A stretch of DNA of 64,000 bases from Thysanoteuthis rhombus (Eukaryota; Mollusca; Cephalopoda; Oegopsida; Thysanoteuthidae): contig OY735203.1 in the NCBI GenBank assembly GCA_963457665.1, positions 20,559,203 through 20,623,202 of the forward strand, in the 5' to 3' direction. Positions 58,905 through 64,000 of the stretch are shown one piece after another. A program made the translations under genes and the position numbers. Each line of letters opens with the position of its first letter. Position 1 is the stretch's first letter. Under the pieces are notes generated by a model. The model saw only the letters and a list, made by a program, of their open reading frames with translations. It did no database searches and was not told the DNA's origin.

Positions 58905-59610
58905 TATCTTCCTATCACCCTATGCATAATATCAGCAATTACGTACAGGTTCGAAACCTGGAAACCTAAAAAAAATACTCAATAAGGATAACACTTCTTA
59001 GAGTGATTTTCAAGTTTCCAGGTTTCGAACCAGTATGTCATTGCTGGTATTATGCATTGATTGTGTACTTGACATTTTAGGTATCTTGGTAATCAGCTTT
59101 TCAATAAGTCTCTATTTATAGCAAATGTTTTCCAGCCAATCAGTGTGCACTTTCTTAGTTAACTTCCGTCTTTCTTCAACTTGATCGCCTGGCCTAGGTG
59201 AATGTATTCCTGAACTTCTTCTGGGGCTTCACCGTCTATTCTTATGGTCTTTTTAGGGACTTTATCATTTAACATTTAATTACTTCTGTCTTGGTTTTGT
59301 TCATCTTTAACCCTATAGCGAAAAGGAAAAAAATCATCCGAGAGAGGATGTGGGGAAGGATATCGTACAAGTGATTAAACAACGAAATGAAGTTTGGCAG
59401 GATACATCAAGAGAAGAAAGGACAACAAACCGTGGAAAAGGTTAATCGACCGATGCCCCAGGGACAGTGCACGCAGTAAAAGACCAGACACAAGATGAAG
59501 GGACAAGATAGAAAGGTTTGCTAGTAAAGCATGGCAGAGATTGGCGCAGTCATGCTCGTCATGGAAGATGGGAGAAGCCCTTGTCCAGCAGTGGACTTCT
59601 GACGGATGAT
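58905..59610 (+). mobile_element. RTE-like LINE, fold-back and 5' inversion
   Basis: Three blocks. 58905-58975 (plus) reads LCIISAITYRFETWKPK, the CILPAMTYG.ETW motif. 58990-59335 (minus) reads MNKTKTEVIKC, then RPIRIDGEAPEEVQEYIHLG, QAIKLKKDGS, and the same ...IPAMTYWFETWKLEN motif in antisense. 59335-59610 (plus) reads DIVQVIKQRNEVWQ, RPRDSARSKRPDTR, FASKAWQRLAQS and MGEALVQQWTSDG, a good RTE C-terminus ending in gatgatatatgaat. The first two blocks form a 50-bp imperfect hairpin (58918-58970 with 59011-59060). Confidence 0.8.
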
Positions 59611-59861
59611 ATATGAATATACATATATATGTATATCTATAATTATAATTAAATAATTGTGTCATCCACAGACAGCTGTTTCGTTGTATTACAACTCTTC
59701 GGTTTGGCTATAGACTATCCATTATCTCGTCCAGTACCACGAGGTAGGATCGAAATCTTTGCTTCAGACCCAGGGGCTGACATCTGGCCTCTGCCCTCCG
59801 CAGAACTCGACGGTCAGTAAGGTTGAATTTAATTACGAATGCATTACATTACTGCAGTACT
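59611..59861. other. spacer
   Basis: Nothing recognised. Confidence 0.45.
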
Positions 59862-60045
59862 CTATTCGGAATGATCTTCTATTACGCAGTGAATGTATCA
59901 TTTGGCCCAGACAGAGTAAATTTGGGGTTGATGCAGTTATATGGGCCTTTGCATCACCGGCGGCTGTTTAACTCATTGGTAAGGACAACGCTACGTTGAA
60001 GCAGCTACCTTATAAATCGCAGGTTTGATTCTTGCAGCAGCCTTA
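59862..60045 (+). mobile_element. tRNA-derived SINE head plus reversed tail
   Basis: From 59920 the plus strand reads gggttgatgcagttatatgg, an A-box-like taactcattggtaagg, and a B-box-like ggtttgattct, followed by gcagcagcc. This equals the minus-strand head of the 41.3 kb copy. The left part, 59868-59910 (gaatgatcttct, gtatcatttggcccagacag), is the SINE tail in the opposite orientation, so two partial copies are joined. Confidence 0.65.
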
Positions 60046-60380
60046 TTTTCTTCCATTGTTCATTCCATTTGCGCTATCTGATTATGTATCTATGTATCCA
60101 CTCTTTGATAATATATATACATATAATGTCTGCTCAATACCCACATTGTCACTTATGTCATCATATACGTACATAATACCTACATATGTGCACAATCCTG
60201 TTAATATACGTGTGTGAATTTTGGTTCATATATATTTGTTTATGATCGTTTATAAAAATGTGCAATAGTGTGTGTGAACATGAATGTACACTCACCTTCA
60301 AATATTCCCACGCACAGCGTGTGTGCGTCCGTGTGTAAACGTTCAAAATTATACAAAAGAAGACGCAACAGATTCACATA
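60046..60380. other. spacer
   Basis: Nothing recognised. Confidence 0.5.
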
Positions 60381-60481
60381 TACTTGAACACACACACACA
60401 CATATATGTATATATATGAACAAGCAACTTGTACGCTAAGAAAAATATCCGCACTACATACGCAAAAGCTTTCTCACACAT

Positions 60482-60554
<73 letters not shown>

Positions 60555-60725
60555 CAAGCAACTTGTACATAAAGAAAAATATCCACACTACAGATTCAAA
60601 CACTCAAACACACAACAGCATACACAAAAAATTTCACACACTCACATACACACACATACATACAAACACACACACACACATACACACACTCACATACACA
60701 CACACACTCACACACACGCTCATGC
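60381..60725. repeat. CA/TA compound array with 134-bp duplication
   Basis: gaacaagcaacttgtac followed by aagaaaaatatccgcacta occurs at about 60418 and again at about 60552, each preceded by CA then TA runs. A CA-rich tract (acacacacata, acacactcaca) fills 60600-60725. Confidence 0.93.
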
Positions 60726-61029
60726 ACACTAGGGAATCTACCCATTTGAGAAGAGGAAGAACCAACAGTCAGTCGAATTTGAAATAACAACGTGATTCTT
60801 GCGTGTCATTGACAAATCTCGCGATGCCTCAACGGACAGACGATATTTGCTCAGGCCTACATCCGCCCAGACCACCGACATCGGAGTTAGGTCGAAATTT
60901 GCCGGAAGCATCCGAGGATGTCCGAGTGATTTGATCGACATGGCGTTACACATGGAGCGAAACTCTTCATAAATTCAACCATTGAAACGCGCTACGTGAA
61001 TTACTTCTGTCTGGGACGTCGCCTGTAGA
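60726..61029. other. spacer
   Basis: Non-repetitive with moderate GC (tcggagttaggtcgaaattt); no gene recognised. Confidence 0.4.
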
Positions 61030-61140
61030 TAGAATTCAGAGTGGGACATGGCACTCGGTAGGTTTACGGTTCAAATCCTGCTTCCAAGCGTGAATACTAT
61101 TCAATCTTCATCAAAGCGAGTCTGGTGTCCTGAAAGACTG
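61030..61140 (+). mobile_element. tRNA-derived SINE fragment
   Basis: tgggacatggcactcggtag (A-box-like) and acggttcaaatcctgcttcc (B-box consensus ggttcaaatcc) followed by gcgtgaata. The spacing is tRNA-like, but there is no acceptor-stem pairing, so it is a retroposon head and not a tRNA gene. Confidence 0.55.
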
Positions 61141-61764
61141 ATAAAGAGAACGTTTTGATATCTATACATTTAATAAGCCACGTGATGGTCTATATTTTTT
61201 CTGTCTGTAACATTTATTTTTTCGTTATTACTTTTTCATTATTTTTTTTTTGTTTGCTCTTTTCTATCTAATTTATTTATTTTCATTTTTTACTTATTTA
61301 TTTATCTATTTTTTTTTGTTTGCAAATGCGTAAAAATTCCTACTTCATTCTGGCCGGACATAAACAGAGAAATTTCACGGCAGTACGGTGTTTGTTTTTT
61401 GTTCCAGTACAGTGTAATTGCAATAAAACGTGAAATACTGCCCTCATTATTTTACAGCAGGGGTAAACTAGTTAATATATAGTCTTTAACTTGTAAAGCC
61501 CTTGCCATCTAAAATGAAAGTGTCTCCTCGCTTGTGATGCTTTCTGATAAGAACTGACTCTTGGACTGGTTTCTTGTTTTAACCCTTTTTACTGCATAAT
61601 ACCGACTGTCTGCCACGGCCCAATCATTGGTAGAGGGTTTGCTTTCAGTTCAGTAAGCTGTTGTCCAATACACTGTCAAGCTGTACCAAATACTTCTAAA
61701 ATTGTAGCCTATTCGTTATTGCACTCAGTACAAGGACTAGGATTGGGGTTTCTCTGATGTTGGG
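61141..61764. other. spacer
   Basis: T-rich first half; nothing recognised. Confidence 0.5.
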
Positions 61765-61870
61765 ATTTACGACCAAATTAAGTTGGATACATCTATTCTC
61801 GTACGATCACGGAAGTTACGCAGCCAGCGAATCTGAATGGGTTACCATCGGGAAATATCAGTTACTGTAG
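61765..61870 (+). pseudogene. 5S rRNA pseudogene
   Basis: In order: tttacgaccaaattaagttg (5' end of 5S), ttctcgtacgatcacggaag, agttacgcagcc (A-box region), tgaatgggttacc (C-box region) and agttactgtag (3' end). All main landmarks of 5S rRNA are present across about 106 bp instead of about 120; the bases just before the C-box are missing. Substitutions in the control region suggest it is not transcribed. It is more complete at the 5' side than the 4.9 kb copy. Confidence 0.8.
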
Positions 61871-61975
61871 CAGAACGAAGCTTCAACAGGCCTGGCAAGC
61901 TTAAAGTGGGTCTCACAAACAATGTCCCATGAGTACCTAATGTGTACTGTTGAGGTTGAAAGCTGAGAACGGTGA
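61871..61975. other. spacer
   Basis: Nothing recognised. Confidence 0.5.
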
Positions 61976-62360
<385 letters not shown>

Positions 62361-62378
62361 ATATATATATATATATAA

Positions 62379-62460
<82 letters not shown>
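62361..62460. repeat. compound TA / GA microsatellite
   Basis: TA with three interruptions to about 62432, then GA to 62460. Confidence 0.95.
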
Positions 62461-62464
<4 letters not shown>

Positions 62465-63699
62465 CAGACAGAGACAGAGAGATCTGCTGCGAATTAGGCG
62501 TTACTTCTAGGAGACCTTGTATTGTGACAAAAGCGGATAATCGTAATAAAAACAAACTAGACGTGTTTCTTACAGTGTTTCCCGGGTCGGGGTACCACAA
62601 AGCATATCATTTATATGACCTGGACACTATGAGACTCTTCCCAATACCCCCCTAAAGACATGACTTTTCATTAAAAAATCTACGTTTCATTTAAAAAATC
62701 TTTGACGCAGTGTCTATTACGCAGTGTCTATTAATGAAAGGGGGGGGATATCAATACTCATATATTGTACGGAACGCAATAACAAGCGAATTGTGATAAC
62801 AAGCAACTGATATAGCATTCGTACAATATATGAAAAACAATATCTCCATATTTGTTAACAGACTACGAGTCAAGATAAGTTGCAAATGATCATCCTCGGT
62901 GCGTCTTGTACCTTTTAATCAGTGATCGAAGAGAAATTCCTCAAATGGGGAAAAGGTTTCCTCTTCACCAAGTGACAGTATTCTAAACATCTTGTTAAGA
63001 GATCCCGTGTCTTTATTTTTTTTTTTTTGATTTTTTGCTGTAATGATCTCCCATAGATATTTGTGTCTCCACTTTACCCAATATCGAATTCAAATGAGTT
63101 TTATTTTTAGCACCATTCTTGTGTCTCCTAGACCAATGAGCCGCAGAACGGTATCAGACTGCGAAGCATGTGCTACCAGTCCCCGGGGAAACGATATGAT
63201 CACGCGGATATTTTTTTTTTTCATTTTCTTTGAAAGAGATAACAAATTAATTTCCTTGAAACTTAATATTAAGTCCGTTAGATAAACTTTTTTAGAAATG
63301 GGATTGAGTTTAGTAGCCACTAATAAGTGAATTGTTGTTGACTTATCACTTACACCCCAATCGTGATTCACACCCCATTCCCAGTTGGCTTGTCTGCAAG
63401 AATATTGTCAATATTAAATCAGTCTGCCCTTAGCAAGTTTTCTATTCATTTTATTTTGAATAGAAACGTAATATTTACCGATGTATTTACATTGCAACTT
63501 GTAGCTGATGATAATTTATCATCTTTTCAAGGGTTGCTGTATCTCCCTTTAATGTCGTCTGATATATATTCCGCGTTATTTTTGTCAAATAACTGGCAAT
63601 ATATTTTTTGATAGGTGACTCAACTTTTGCTAACGATTTTTGCAAATGAAATTGAGGTACCGTGTATACTCGTGTAAAGGTCAATTTTAAAGACTAATT
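62461..63699. other. spacer
   Basis: A direct repeat acgcagtgtctatta (62704 and 62719) is the only local structure noticed. Frames at 63043-63684 have no motif. Confidence 0.5.
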
Positions 63700-63890
63700 C
63701 GTTTGGCAGGGGTTAACCAATACATGAGTAATATTTTTGTAGAATTGAGATTTAAATTGATTGTCAGCGTATCTTGGTCGTTGTTTTGTTGCCTGCGTCT
63801 TGAAGAGTAGAGTTCTTTGTAGAATTCTTGGGTACGTTCGACAATACTGTCTCTGTCTTTTGTTATGTCTCTGTTTTCCTCAAGAATCTA
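63700..63890 (-). mobile_element. RTE-like LINE, pre-RT fragment
   Basis: The minus strand reads EENRDITKDRDSIVERTQEF and then YKELYSSRRR near 63890-63790, the linker just before the RT domain (R.EI...I..RTQEFYKELY). It abuts a sense-oriented fragment of the same kind of element on its right. Confidence 0.75.
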
Positions 63891-64000
63891 CTTAGGACAC
63901 CGAATCTGTATGAAATCAAGCGAAGAATCACTCGAATATGGTAAGCCTTTGGCAGTGCAGGATCATCCTTCAAAGACAAGACGATCCAAATATTCCAAAA
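63891..64000 (+). mobile_element. RTE-like LINE, post-RT fragment cut by window end
   Basis: Sense reading GHRICMKSS, then an IKRRITR-like block, then GSAGSSFKDKTIQI, equals LGQRISMKS...GWQAFG.A.S.FK.K.IP in other copies (compare 1590-1710). It continues past position 64000. Confidence 0.75.

Noticed and set aside
61058..61084. tRNA gene
   Set aside because: Only box-like sequences are present; no acceptor stem pairing or anticodon arm can be drawn, so a SINE head fits better.

Overview
This window looks like non-coding, repeat-dense DNA from a large metazoan genome. Three things point to an animal: AT-rich spacer with no operon-like gene packing, about thirty long TA arrays that often run into TG, GA or GATA tracts, and decayed animal-type transposons (RTE-like and R2/R4-like LINEs, mariner, Tc1, hAT ends, tRNA-derived SINEs, 5S rRNA-derived sequence). 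Within animals, the TA/TG/GATA compound microsatellites and the SINE and LINE motifs fit a mollusc best. A cephalopod such as an octopus is my first guess, but this is inference from repeat style, not from a diagnostic gene.

Layout. 1-5 kb: an RTE-like LINE fragment, a hAT end, a long polypyrimidine stretch, microsatellites and a 5S rRNA pseudogene. 5.5-6.1 kb: the best preserved C-terminus and 3' UTR of a LINE that carries a restriction-like endonuclease (RLE). 6-15 kb: AT-rich spacer with dispersed repeats and two more RTE fragments. 15.7-17.2 kb: a long reverse-strand RTE fragment, then a small candidate host exon at 17.5 kb. 18-25 kb: compound microsatellites, a SINE and a 0.9 kb pyrimidine-only-looking tract. 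25.2-26.6 kb: a Tc1 copy with both ends, followed by a SINE. 27-29 kb: a GAT/GGT array and a hAT end. 29-31.4 kb: RTE copies, one with a textbook 5' inversion. 32.9-34.1 kb: a mariner with both ends. 34.6-36.1 kb: another long RTE fragment. 36-45 kb: mostly spacer, microsatellites and a SINE. 45-48.2 kb: RTE and RLE-LINE pieces. 50-51.7 kb: a decayed reverse-strand protein-coding region that I relate only to an unnamed transposase-like family. 52.4-54.8 kb: RLE-LINE pieces and a Tc-type transposase remnant. 55.8-56.1 kb: a 106-bp minisatellite. 57.6-58.8 kb: an unrecognised GC-richer block. 58.9-59.6 kb and 63.7-64 kb: rearranged RTE copies. 61.8 kb: a second 5S rRNA pseudogene.

No intact gene and no gene system is visible. 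The mobile elements are all disrupted by stops and frameshifts. Their interest lies in how they were inserted (5' inversions, microsatellite-forming 3' tails, duplicated 3' UTR modules) and in one decayed coding region of uncertain family. The window is most likely intergenic or a large intron.
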